Assembly: GCA_025057315.1 (NCBI GenBank)
Contig: JANWXW010000002.1
Coordinates: forward strand, 37,499 to 101,498
Source of the DNA: Myxococcota bacterium
Lineage (GTDB): Bacteria; Myxococcota_A; Polyangia; Palsa-1104; JAEUJZ01
DNA: 64,000 nt
Reading direction: 5' to 3'
Shown here: in pieces, positions 6,622 to 14,044 of the stretch
Layout of the letters: each line of letters starts with the position of its first letter
Position numbering within the stretch: the first letter of the stretch is position 1
Notes under the pieces: model-generated
Databases searched by the model: none
The model's input: only the letters and a program-made list of their open reading frames with translations
What the model was told of the DNA's origin: nothing
Translations under genes and position numbers: made by a program

Positions 6622-9167
6622 TGGCCGGCACGAATCTGGTCGCGCTGTTTGGCAGCTCCATCCTGCTGGTCACCCTGGTGGTGACCACCTATGCCGGCTC
6701 GGCCGCCGTGGCTGGCGCACGCCTCGGCTCGCAGCGCCTGGTGCGCTCAGCCATCTATGCCGCCTATGCCTGTTGCGCGCTGCTTTCCCTGGCCTCGGCG
6801 ATCATCTTTTTTGCCATTTTGTCCAACGACTTTTCGATCAAGTACGTCCACCACAATGTCGACGCCAGCATGCACTGGGTCTACAAGCTGACGTCGTACT
6901 GGGGGGGCCTGGACGGATCCATGATGTTCTGGGCGTGGATCCTGTCGATCTTTGCGGCCCTTGCCATCTATACCAACCGCGAGCGACATCGCGAGCTGAT
7001 TCCCTATGTGGTGGCCGTGCTGATGGCCATTTTGGACTTTTTTGTCGTCCTGGTGGTTTTCTACAAGCGTCCCTTTGACACCTTCCTCACCGAAGCACCT
7101 GTGGTGGGCCGGGGCCTGAACCCGCTGCTGCAGGACCCCTACATGGCGACGCATCCGCCGTCGCTGTACGTGGGCTACGTGTCGGCCAGCATCCCGTTTG
7201 CCTTTGGCATGGCTGCGCTCATCACCGGGCACTTGGACGATGCCTGGCTGCAATCGGTGCGGCGATGGATGTTGGTCTGCTGGTACTTTCTCTCGCAGGG
7301 GCTGATTCTGGGGGCGCTGTGGGCCTACCACGTGCTTGGCTGGGGCGGATACTGGGGCTGGGACCCGGTCGAGAATGCGGGCTTTCTGCCGTGGTTTACA
7401 GCGACCGCGTTCCTGCACTCGATCATGATCCAGGAGCGCCGCGGGATGATGAAGGTGTGGAACGTGGCGCTGGTCATCCTGACGTTCCTGCTGACCATGG
7501 TGGGCACGTTCATGACCCGCACGGGCATTGTTCAGTCGGTGCATGCCTTCGGGTCAGACCCAGAGTTGGCGGCGCGCTTTTTGGCCTGGATTGGCTTCTG
7601 CACGGTCTTTAGCTTTGGCTACCTCATCTACCGGCTGCCGCTTCTGCGCTCGCGCGGCGAGTTGGACTCGTGGGTTTCGCGCGAGTTTGCCTTCCTGCTG
7701 AACAACTGGGTGCTGCTGGGCGCGGCCTTGTTCATCCTGGTGGCGACCATGTTCCCGACGCTGTCGGAGGCGGTCACCGGGACCCGCGTCACCGTGGGGC
7801 CGCCTTTCTTCAACAAGTGGATGGCGCCCATCGGCCTGGTGCTCTTGCTGCTGACGGGCGTGGGGCCGCTCATTGCGTGGAAGAAGGCCTCGCGCGACAT
7901 GCTGTGGCTCCAGTTCCGCTGGCCGCTGCTCGTCGGCGTACTGACCGCGCTGGGCATCGGGCTGGGCATCCCCGCCTCGCGGGCGCGGACGGCTTTTATG
8001 CACGATCGGTTGCAGCTGCCGGTGGCGCTCATCTGCTTTGGCATCTGCGGCTTCGTGCTCACCACCATCGCGCAGGAGTTTTACCGCGGTGCGCGCGCCC
8101 GCCAGGCAGCCACGCGGCTCGATTTGCTGACGTCGCTGGTGGGGCTGGTGGCCCGCAACAAGCGGCGCTACGGCGGCTACCTGGTGCATGTTGGCATCGT
8201 GCTCATGTTCATTGGCTTTGCCGGCCAGGCGTACGAGAAGGAAAGCGAGGTCACGCTCGACAAGGGTCAGTCCACCACGCTGGGGCGCTACAAGGTGCAG
8301 TACGAGGGATACCGCACCTACAGCGATGCGCAGAAGGAGGTCGTCGAGGCCCGGCTGGCCATCTTTGAGGATGGGCGGGCCGTGGGCGAGCTGCACCCGG
8401 CCAAGTGGGCCTACCACGGGCACGAGGAGGAGCCGCCGCGCACCATTGTGCAGATCCGCGAGAGCCTGCGCGACGACCTGTACGTGATCCTCAACGGCAT
8501 CGACGGCGAGTCGGGCCTGGCCAGCATCAAGGTCATCGTCAACCCACTGGTCAATTGGGTCTGGTTTGGCTTTGTGTGGCTCATTCTGGGCACGGCGCTG
8601 GCGTTCTTGCCCGAGCGTGCCTACGAGCTGGCAGCGCGAGCCGGCCAGGCCGCTGCCCTGGTGCTGCTCCTGCTGGGGCCGACGCCGGCCTGGGCCGATG
8701 CTCCGAGCGACCACAGCGCCACGGTGGGCAGCGCCTTCCCCACGCCGCCGCGCAACGATCTGGAACGCGAGCTGCGCAAGATGATCGTCTGCATGTGTGG
8801 CTGTGGTCGGCAGACGCTGGCCGACTGCACTTGTGGCTATGCCGCCAAAGAAAGGGCAATAATTGCCCGGATGCTGGACGAGGGGAAGACCAAGGAGCAG
8901 GTCATCGATTTTTTTCTCAAGAAGTACCCCGGCGAGTCGGCGCTCATCGTGCCGATGGACACCGGCTTTAACCGCGTGGCGTGGCTCCTGCCCTGCACGG
9001 CCCTGGTGCTGGGTGCCGGTGCCCTGGTGATGGTCGGGCGGCGCTGGAGCCGCCGCAGTGCCGAGGTTCGGCCTGCCCCCGAGCCCGCGGGGCACGACAT
9101 TGCTGAAAGCAAACGCGACGAGGAGTACCAGCGTCGCCTGGACGACGACCTCAATGAGCTGGACTAG
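6621..9167 (+). CDS. ccmF: Fused CcmF-CcmH cytochrome c haem lyase
   Basis: 848 residues. Residues 1 to about 670 are CcmF: many membrane segments, the tryptophan-rich WWD motif GGYWGWDPVENAGFLPW (about 242-258) and the adjacent LHS, then DPYMATHPPSLYVGY, and a terminal membrane helix ending FLPERAYEL. A hydrophobic stretch resembling a signal peptide follows (ALVLLLLGPTPAWA, ending at about residue 692). A CcmH-like domain comes next, with C724-M-C726-G-C728-GRQTLAD-C736-T-C738 where ordinary CcmH has LRCxxC, then MLDEGKTKEQVIDFFLKKYPG and a final membrane helix (VAWLLPCTALVLGAGALVMV). CcmF/H joins haem to reduced CxxCH apocytochromes outside the inner membrane. The gene overlaps the next by 14 bp. 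Confidence 0.93.
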   Translation: MAGTNLVALFGSSILLVTLVVTTYAGSAAVAGARLGSQRLVRSAIYAAYACCALLSLASAIIFFAILSNDFSIKYVHHNVDASMHWVYKLTSYWGGLDGSMMFWAWILSIFAALAIYTNRERHRELIPYVVAVLMAILDFFVVLVVFYKRPFDTFLTEAPVVGRGLNPLLQDPYMATHPPSLYVGYVSASIPFAFGMAALITGHLDDAWLQSVRRWMLVCWYFLSQGLILGALWAYHVLGWGGYWGWDPVENAGFLPWFTATAFLHSIMIQERRGMMKVWNVALVILTFLLTMVGTFMTRTGIVQSVHAFGSDPELAARFLAWIGFCTVFSFGYLIYRLPLLRSRGELDSWVSREFAFLLNNWVLLGAALFILVATMFPTLSEAVTGTRVTVGPPFFNKWMAPIGLVLLLLTGVGPLIAWKKASRDMLWLQFRWPLLVGVLTALGIGLGIPASRARTAFMHDRLQLPVALICFGICGFVLTTIAQEFYRGARARQAATRLDLLTSLVGLVARNKRRYGGYLVHVGIVLMFIGFAGQAYEKESEVTLDKGQSTTLGRYKVQYEGYRTYSDAQKEVVEARLAIFEDGRAVGELHPAKWAYHGHEEEPPRTIVQIRESLRDDLYVILNGIDGESGLASIKVIVNPLVNWVWFGFVWLILGTALAFLPERAYELAARAGQAAALVLLLLGPTPAWADAPSDHSATVGSAFPTPPRNDLERELRKMIVCMCGCGRQTLADCTCGYAAKERAIIARMLDEGKTKEQVIDFFLKKYPGESALIVPMDTGFNRVAWLLPCTALVLGAGALVMVGRRWSRRSAEVRPAPEPAGHDIAESKRDEEYQRRLDDDLNELD

Positions 9168-9747
9168 CGTCCCGCGGACGCTCCTATACTACTATGGAGT
9201 GGTGGTGCTCTTGGGGATGGTGGCCTTTGTCGTCTCGCTGTTTGTGATGGGTGGGGGGCGGCCCACGGGGCCAGGGTTGTTCTTCAGCCTGGCTGTTGTC
9301 AACCTCGGCGTGGTGTGTCACCTGCTCTACCGGACGGCGCAGGTGCTGTCGGAGCCCGACCCTCCCGAAGAGGCCCAGGTCACCGGTCGCCGCCGCAAGG
9401 AACTGCAGCGGGAGTATCAGGCACTCAAGCGCGCCCTCAAGGAGCTAGAGCTAGACCACGCCATGGGCAAGCTGTCCGAGGGAGATTACGGCGAGATCCG
9501 CGCCCGCTACCGGGAGCGCGCCGTGCGCGTGCTGCGGCAACTGGACCAGGCCGAATCGTACCGCAAGCAGATCGAGATGGACCTGCGCGCGCGGACCGAG
9601 GCCCTGGCCATGCAAAGGGGGACCGAAGCCCCTGCCCGCGACAAAACCACACCGGCCTGCCCCAGCTGCGGGCAGACCAACGACGCCGATGCGGCGTTCT
9701 GCAAAAAGTGCGGCGTGCGTCTGGGTGCACGGGCCGCCGAGGCCTGA
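9154..9747 (+). CDS. Membrane protein with coiled coil and C-terminal zinc ribbon, in the ccm cluster
   Basis: 197 residues from the ATG at 9154, inside the end of ccmF; a GTG a few codons later is possible. Two membrane helices (about 8-29 and 40-56) are followed by a charged coiled coil (about 70-150: RRRKELQREYQALKRALKEL and on) and a C-terminal zinc ribbon, CPSCGQ then FCKKCG (about 169-190). No cytochrome or thioredoxin motif is present. Its place between CcmF-CcmH and CcmA, with overlapping or close spacing on both sides, implies a role with the maturation machinery, perhaps assembly or the job of the missing CcmI. That is inference; I do not recognise a named family. Confidence 0.82.
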   Translation: MSWTSVPRTLLYYYGVVVLLGMVAFVVSLFVMGGGRPTGPGLFFSLAVVNLGVVCHLLYRTAQVLSEPDPPEEAQVTGRRRKELQREYQALKRALKELELDHAMGKLSEGDYGEIRARYRERAVRVLRQLDQAESYRKQIEMDLRARTEALAMQRGTEAPARDKTTPACPSCGQTNDADAAFCKKCGVRLGARAAEA

Positions 9748-9751
9748 GCCG

Positions 9752-11278
9752 ATGCATCGCGCCCGGTGGATCGTCCTGTTGCTCCTCCTGCTGTCGACTC
9801 CGGCGACAGCGCAGCCGGCCATGCCCGATCCGGCGATGATGTCGGGCATCCCACGACCCGACCCGCAGGTGGCGCCCGGCACCATCACCGTGCGTCTGGT
9901 CCGCGGCGAGCTGTCCAACCGTCTGGTGGATGTCGAGGTGGAGCTGTGGACCCTGTCGCGCAAGGAGCCGCTGCGTACGGCCAAAACCGACGCCGAAGGG
10001 CGCGCCACCTTCAGCGGTCTGTCGCCGGGGACCTACGAGGCGCGGGCCGTGGTCGACGGCGAGGCGCTGGCATCGCAGCCCATTGAGCTGCCGGACCAGC
10101 CCGGGATGCGGGTGATGCTTGTCTTTTCCAAGAGCGTGGCCGACCAGCACAAGGAGGTGGGCACGCCCGATGGTAAGGCCCGGGTGAGCCTGGACCTGCC
10201 GCCGGGCACGCTGGTGGTCCGCGTGGTGGACGAGCAGCGCCAGGCGCTGGCCGGGCTGCGCGTGGAGCTGCACCACGGCGACCGCGATACAGAAAAAGTG
10301 GACACGCTGCCCGAGGTCAAGACCGATCAGGGGGGCGAGGCTCGCTTCACTGGCCTCAAGACCGGCCCCGGCGATGGCTACCTGGTGACGGCGTACCGCG
10401 ATGGAAGCCGCTGCCGCAGCAAGCCGTTTCGGCTGGTGGCCAACCACGGCAGCCACGTTACCATCGAGTGCAGGCTGGCCAGCCGGGACCTGAGCCAGCT
10501 CCGCATCGGCGCGGCCTCGCACATCATCTTGGAGTTGCAGGACGACACGGTGCAGGGGGTGGAAAACCTGCGCTTGCAGAACCCGCTGGAGCAGCCGATC
10601 GATCCCGGACCCGGGGGCCTCAGACTGCCCCTGCCCGAGGGCGCCCTGTCGCCCCAGCTGGTGCAGCAGGAGGGGCAGAACCTGCCGGTGCATGTGGACG
10701 TCTCGCAGGCCGGGGCGCCGCCGGCGCTGCTGTGGAAGGGCCCGATTCCGCCGGGAGATACCGACCTACGCGTCGGCTTCCTGCTGAAGCACCGCGGCAC
10801 GCTGCGCTTTCGCCAGGCCACGCCCGTGGCCTTTGAGGCAGTGCGGGTCATTGCCGAAAAGAGCCCCGAGATGCAGGTGGAAGGGCCAGGATTCGACAGC
10901 GAGGAGCGCAAGTGGCAAGGTCGCGACCTGCTGCTCGTCACCGGACCGGCGCCTTCGGCAGGTGGTGTCATCGAGTTCACCGTGACCGGCCTGCCCTATC
11001 AGGCGCCCCTGGGGCGCTACCTGGCTGGCCTCATTGCCCTGGCGGTGGCGGTGGGATTTGGGCTGGCGGCGCGGCGCAGCGCGCCAGGGGGCGACCAGGT
11101 GTCGGCACGGCGGGAGCGGCTGGAGCGGCGGCGGCGTGAGCTGCTGGACACACTGGCCCGCATCGAGGGAACGCGCCGGGGGCGGCCCGCTGCGGACCGC
11201 GAGCAGATGATGGCAGAGCTAGAGCAGATCTATCGCGAGCTGGATCAGATCGGCACGGAGCGCATGCAGGGGACATGA
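9752..11278 (+). CDS. Exported membrane-anchored protein with carboxypeptidase-regulatory-like domains, in the ccm cluster
   Basis: 508 residues. A signal peptide covers residues 1-21 (WIVLLLLLLSTPATA). Two or more Ig-like carboxypeptidase-regulatory-type beta domains follow, with characteristic phrases DAEGRATFSGLSPGTYEARA and GLRVELHHGD. One membrane helix lies near residues 421-443 (YLAGLIALAVAVGFGLAARR), then a short cytoplasmic coiled coil (ERLERRRRELLDTLARIEG). The bulk is therefore periplasmic. It begins 4 bp after the preceding stop and overlaps ccmA by 4 bp (ATGA), so it is co-translated with the haem ABC transporter genes. A role as a periplasmic scaffold of cytochrome maturation is a guess from context. 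Confidence 0.83.
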   Translation: MHRARWIVLLLLLLSTPATAQPAMPDPAMMSGIPRPDPQVAPGTITVRLVRGELSNRLVDVEVELWTLSRKEPLRTAKTDAEGRATFSGLSPGTYEARAVVDGEALASQPIELPDQPGMRVMLVFSKSVADQHKEVGTPDGKARVSLDLPPGTLVVRVVDEQRQALAGLRVELHHGDRDTEKVDTLPEVKTDQGGEARFTGLKTGPGDGYLVTAYRDGSRCRSKPFRLVANHGSHVTIECRLASRDLSQLRIGAASHIILELQDDTVQGVENLRLQNPLEQPIDPGPGGLRLPLPEGALSPQLVQQEGQNLPVHVDVSQAGAPPALLWKGPIPPGDTDLRVGFLLKHRGTLRFRQATPVAFEAVRVIAEKSPEMQVEGPGFDSEERKWQGRDLLLVTGPAPSAGGVIEFTVTGLPYQAPLGRYLAGLIALAVAVGFGLAARRSAPGGDQVSARRERLERRRRELLDTLARIEGTRRGRPAADREQMMAELEQIYRELDQIGTERMQGT

Positions 11279-12000
11279 GCGGCCTGGACGAGGTGGAGGC
11301 CCAGGGGGTGGTCAAAGACTATGGCCGACAGCGGGCGCTCTGCGGGGTCAGCCTGCGTCTGGCAGCAGGCCAGAGCACCGTGCTGCTCGGCGACAACGGG
11401 GCCGGCAAGTCCACGCTTTTGGGCATTCTGGCGACGCTGGTGCGGCCTACACGGGGGCGGGTGCTCTTTGGAGGCCACGCCGCCGAGTCGCTGGAGCCCG
11501 GCGCGCTGCGGGCGCAAATCGGCCTTCTCTCGCACGAGGTGCGCTGCTACGGCGACCTGAGCGCACGAGAGAACCTACGCTTCTTCGGCCGTCTGTACGG
11601 CCTGCGCGCGGCGCTGGAGGAGCGCGTGGCCTCTCTGATTGAGCGTGTGGGCCTTGCAGCGGCTGCAGACCGTCCGGTCAGGACCTTCTCCCGGGGCATG
11701 CTTCAGCGGCTGGCGCTGGCGCGGACGCTGCTCCACCGGCCCCGCCTGCTCCTGCTGGATGAGCCCTACACCGGCCTGGACCGCGATGGGGTGACTCTGC
11801 TGAGCCACCTACTTGACGAGGAACGACGGCGCGGTGCGCTGCTGCTCATCACCAGCCACGACCTGGACGTCGTGGCCCCGCTGTGCGACCAGGCCCTGCT
11901 GCTGCGGCGCGGGCGCATCGTCGCCTCTGCGCGCTTTGCTCCTGGCACGTGCACCGCTACAGAGCTGGCCCGGCTCTGCACCGCGGAGGCGGAGAGCTGA
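11275..12000 (+). CDS. ccmA: Haem exporter ATP-binding protein CcmA
   Basis: 241 residues, a single ABC ATPase domain. Walker A is GDNGAGKST (about residues 40-48). The signature is FSRGMLQRLALARTLL (the usual SGG is SRG, common in CcmA), Walker B is LLLLDEPYTGLD, and the switch His lies in LLITSHD. With CcmB and CcmC it forms the complex that uses ATP to release haem-loaded CcmE. The start overlaps the previous stop by 4 bp and its stop overlaps the ccmB start (TGATG). Assignment as CcmA rather than a generic ABC ATPase rests on the ccmB partner and the ccmE/ccmF context. Confidence 0.93.
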   Translation: MSGLDEVEAQGVVKDYGRQRALCGVSLRLAAGQSTVLLGDNGAGKSTLLGILATLVRPTRGRVLFGGHAAESLEPGALRAQIGLLSHEVRCYGDLSARENLRFFGRLYGLRAALEERVASLIERVGLAAAADRPVRTFSRGMLQRLALARTLLHRPRLLLLDEPYTGLDRDGVTLLSHLLDEERRRGALLLITSHDLDVVAPLCDQALLLRRGRIVASARFAPGTCTATELARLCTAEAES

Positions 12001-12686
12001 TGGAGGCCTTCGTGCGGCAGGTGGCGGTCTTGCTGGCCAAAGACGTGCTCGTCGAGCTACGCGCCGGCGAGCTGATCTATGCGACGCTGCTGTTTTCGGC
12101 GATTGTCGTTCTGCTGTTCTCCTTCGCCTTCCTGGGCGGGTCCCCCCCGACGATCGAGGTGACGGCGGGCGTGCTGTGGGTGGGGCTGGCCCTGGCTGGC
12201 ATGCTCGGCATCAGCCGCAGCTTCGAGCGCGAGCGCGAGGCAGACACGCTGCGGGCATTGCTCCTGTCCCCGGTGAGCCGAGCGGCGCTATATCTGGCCA
12301 AGATGCTGGGCATTTGCCTGCTCATGATCGCCGTGTGCTGCGTCGTGCTGCCCGCCCTCGGCCTGCTGTTTGGGCTGCACATCGAGCGGATCGGGCTGCT
12401 GCTGGGCCTGCTGGCCCTGGGGATCCTGGGCTTTGCCGCCGTGGCAGCGCTGTTCGGGGCGTCGCTAGGACGAGCACGGGTGCGGGAACTGCTGCTACCG
12501 CTGCTGGTCTATCCGCTGACCGTTCCGGTGCTGCTGGCCGGCACGCGTGGCACCTATGCCGTCCTGTACGGGACCGAGCAGAGCCTGCTGGACGCCGCCC
12601 GCTGGCTGCGGTTCCTGCTGGTGTTCGATGCGACGGCCCTGCTCTGTGGCCTGTGGCTCTTTGAGCCCATGACGGCCCAGGAGTAG
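12000..12686 (+). CDS. ccmB: Haem exporter permease CcmB
   Basis: 228 residues with six predicted membrane helices, matching CcmB (about 220). Family features include LLAKDVLVELR near the N-terminus, SFAFLGG after helix 1, WVGLALAGMLGISRSFEREREADTLRALL in the first loop, and LLPLLVYPLTVPVLLAG in helix 5. The ATG at 12000 shares a base with the ccmA stop. It is followed by a 127-bp non-coding gap with a GC-rich hairpin before ccmC. Confidence 0.93.
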   Translation: MEAFVRQVAVLLAKDVLVELRAGELIYATLLFSAIVVLLFSFAFLGGSPPTIEVTAGVLWVGLALAGMLGISRSFEREREADTLRALLLSPVSRAALYLAKMLGICLLMIAVCCVVLPALGLLFGLHIERIGLLLGLLALGILGFAAVAALFGASLGRARVRELLLPLLVYPLTVPVLLAGTRGTYAVLYGTEQSLLDAARWLRFLLVFDATALLCGLWLFEPMTAQE

Positions 12687-12718
12687 TGAGCCAGGCTCGT
12701 GCCGCTGCCCTGTGAGGG

Positions 12719-12763
12719 CCCTGGGCGGCCTGGGCGGGTGGCACGCGAGCCCGCAGCCCAGGG
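12719..12763 (+). terminator. GC-rich stem-loop between ccmB and ccmC
   Basis: CCCTGGGC (12719-12726) pairs with GCCCAGGG (12756-12763). Inside it GCGGG and CCCGC can pair around a loop of about 11 nt. No T-run follows (only CATTTCC nearby), so it is at best a weak or factor-assisted terminator, or an mRNA-processing or stabilising hairpin. It fits ccmC having its own promoter just downstream. Confidence 0.35.
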
Positions 12764-12801
12764 GGCGTGCAGCTGCATTTCCGGTTCCCCTGCCTGTCCG
12801 G

Positions 12802-12807
12802 TACACT
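12802..12807 (+). promoter_or_regulatory. -10-like box TACACT, 6 nt before the ccmC ATG
   Basis: TACACT is followed by GGAGCC and then ATG. GGAG would be only 2 nt from the ATG, too close to act as a ribosome-binding site, whereas the TAnnnT-N6-ATG spacing is that of a leaderless transcript. The -35 region is weak (TTCCGG at 17 nt). Confidence 0.5.
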
Positions 12808-12813
12808 GGAGCC

Positions 12814-13506
12814 ATGTCTGTCCGGCGTTGGCCCACCACTGGCCTGCTCCTGCTCCTAGGCTTGAGCGCTGCCGGCCTGATGACGGCCCCCCATCTGATC
12901 CTGGCCGCTCCCGCCGAGTCCACCATGGGGTTCGTGCAGCGGATCTTTTACTTCCATGTGCCCAGCGCCTGGCTGGCCATGCTCGGGGCGTTCACCTGCG
13001 GCGGGGCGAGCGCCTTGTTTCTGTTCCGCGGCTCGGAGCGCGCGGACCACATAGCGCACGCGGCTGCCGAGCTGACGGTGCTCTTTGGCCTGTGCACGAT
13101 CGTGACCGGCCCGTTGTGGGCGCGCAAGGCCTGGGGTGTGTTCTGGCAATGGGACGTCCGCCTGACGACCACGCTGCTCTTGTGGATCATCTTTGTCACC
13201 TACTTGTTCGCCCGACGCTACGGCGGCCCGGGCGGACGCCAGCTGGCAGCTGGTCTGGCACTGTTCGGTGCGGCTGACGTGCCCCTCATCTATGTGTCGG
13301 TGTCCATCTGGCGCACCATCCATCCCAAGACCACCGTCGTGTCCACCCTAGACCCGGGCATGCGGCCGGCCTTCTGGGTGTCGATGCTGACCTTTACCGT
13401 ATTATTCCTCGCGCTGCTGCATCTGCGCCTGGGGTTGGAGGCGGCACGGGCTCGCTACGAGGCCCTCTACCTGGAGGCCCAGGACACCGGCCTCCTCGAC
13501 GAGTAG
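12814..13506 (+). CDS. ccmC: Haem-handling membrane protein CcmC
   Basis: 230 residues and six membrane helices, the usual CcmC size. The WWD-type haem-binding motif is WARKAWGVFWQWDVRLTTTL (about residues 109-128), and the preceding RIFYFHVPSAW and the later SIWRTIHP carry the conserved periplasmic histidines. CcmC binds haem in the membrane and attaches it to CcmE. The gene is separated from ccmB by a hairpin and preceded by a TAnnnT box, so it may start a second transcript covering ccmC, the ccmD-like gene and the 66-residue gene. Confidence 0.94.
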   Translation: MSVRRWPTTGLLLLLGLSAAGLMTAPHLILAAPAESTMGFVQRIFYFHVPSAWLAMLGAFTCGGASALFLFRGSERADHIAHAAAELTVLFGLCTIVTGPLWARKAWGVFWQWDVRLTTTLLLWIIFVTYLFARRYGGPGGRQLAAGLALFGAADVPLIYVSVSIWRTIHPKTTVVSTLDPGMRPAFWVSMLTFTVLFLALLHLRLGLEAARARYEALYLEAQDTGLLDE

Positions 13507-13516
13507 GACGAGTAGT

Positions 13517-13840
13517 ATGATGGGAAGAATGATACATCATATAATACGTCTTCTCGCTGTGCTTGCATGGTCCCTTCCGCTGGCCGCCCTGCTGGTGGCC
13601 GCGCCGGCGCCTGCCATGCAGGGGTCAGCAGACCCGGAGGGCTTCGTCCCGGAGCATCGACCGGCCGACATGGCCAAGCCGCAGGTGGATGAGAGCGTTC
13701 CTGCCAGGCCGCTGGTGGCTGCCGCCTATGGCTTCATCTGGGTGGCGGTGCTGGTCTATGTGGCCAGCGTCCACCTTAGAACGCGCCGCCTGGAGAGCGA
13801 GGTGGCTGCCCTGGCGCAGCGCCTGGAGCGGAGGGCCTAA
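13517..13840 (+). CDS. ccmD: CcmD-like small membrane protein
   Basis: 107 residues. A signal-anchor-like N-terminal helix (LLAVLAWSLPLAALLVA) is followed by a short periplasmic stretch and then the CcmD-like core AAYGFIWVAVLVYVASVHL plus a short charged coiled coil (RRLESEVAALAQRLERR). Minimal CcmD proteins are about 50-70 residues with one helix followed by a basic coiled tail; the extra N-terminal helix makes this longer. Alternative ATG starts exist at 13520 and 13529. Position directly after ccmC supports the call; CcmD releases holo-CcmE from CcmABC. Confidence 0.75.
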   Translation: MMGRMIHHIIRLLAVLAWSLPLAALLVAAPAPAMQGSADPEGFVPEHRPADMAKPQVDESVPARPLVAAAYGFIWVAVLVYVASVHLRTRRLESEVAALAQRLERRA

Positions 13841-13843
13841 AGC

Positions 13844-14044
13844 GTGCCGACCGCAGCGCACCTCATCTACATCCCGGTGCTGCTCATGATCGGCATCGTG
13901 ATCGGCTACGTCCTCGGTGCACGTGCTGCGCGCGACGCCATGGCTGCAGAGCAGCGGCGCCGGCAAGCGCGGGCCGCCCGCCAGGCACGTCAGGACCCAG
14001 AGGCCACCAGTGAGGCTGACAGGGCAGGTCCGGCTATCGGATAA
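13844..14044 (+). CDS. 66-residue membrane protein at the end of the ccm cluster
   Basis: It starts with GTG at 13844, 3 bp after the ccmD-like stop, so it is probably co-translated. One hydrophobic helix (LIYIPVLLMIGIVIGYVLG) is followed by a strongly basic tail (EQRRRQARAARQARQ) and an acidic end. It resembles a second small CcmD-type subunit but has no recognisable motif. The last 11 bp overlap the convergent TPR gene. Coding potential rests on the start position, helix and basic tail. Confidence 0.6.
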   Translation: MPTAAHLIYIPVLLMIGIVIGYVLGARAARDAMAAEQRRRQARAARQARQDPEATSEADRAGPAIG

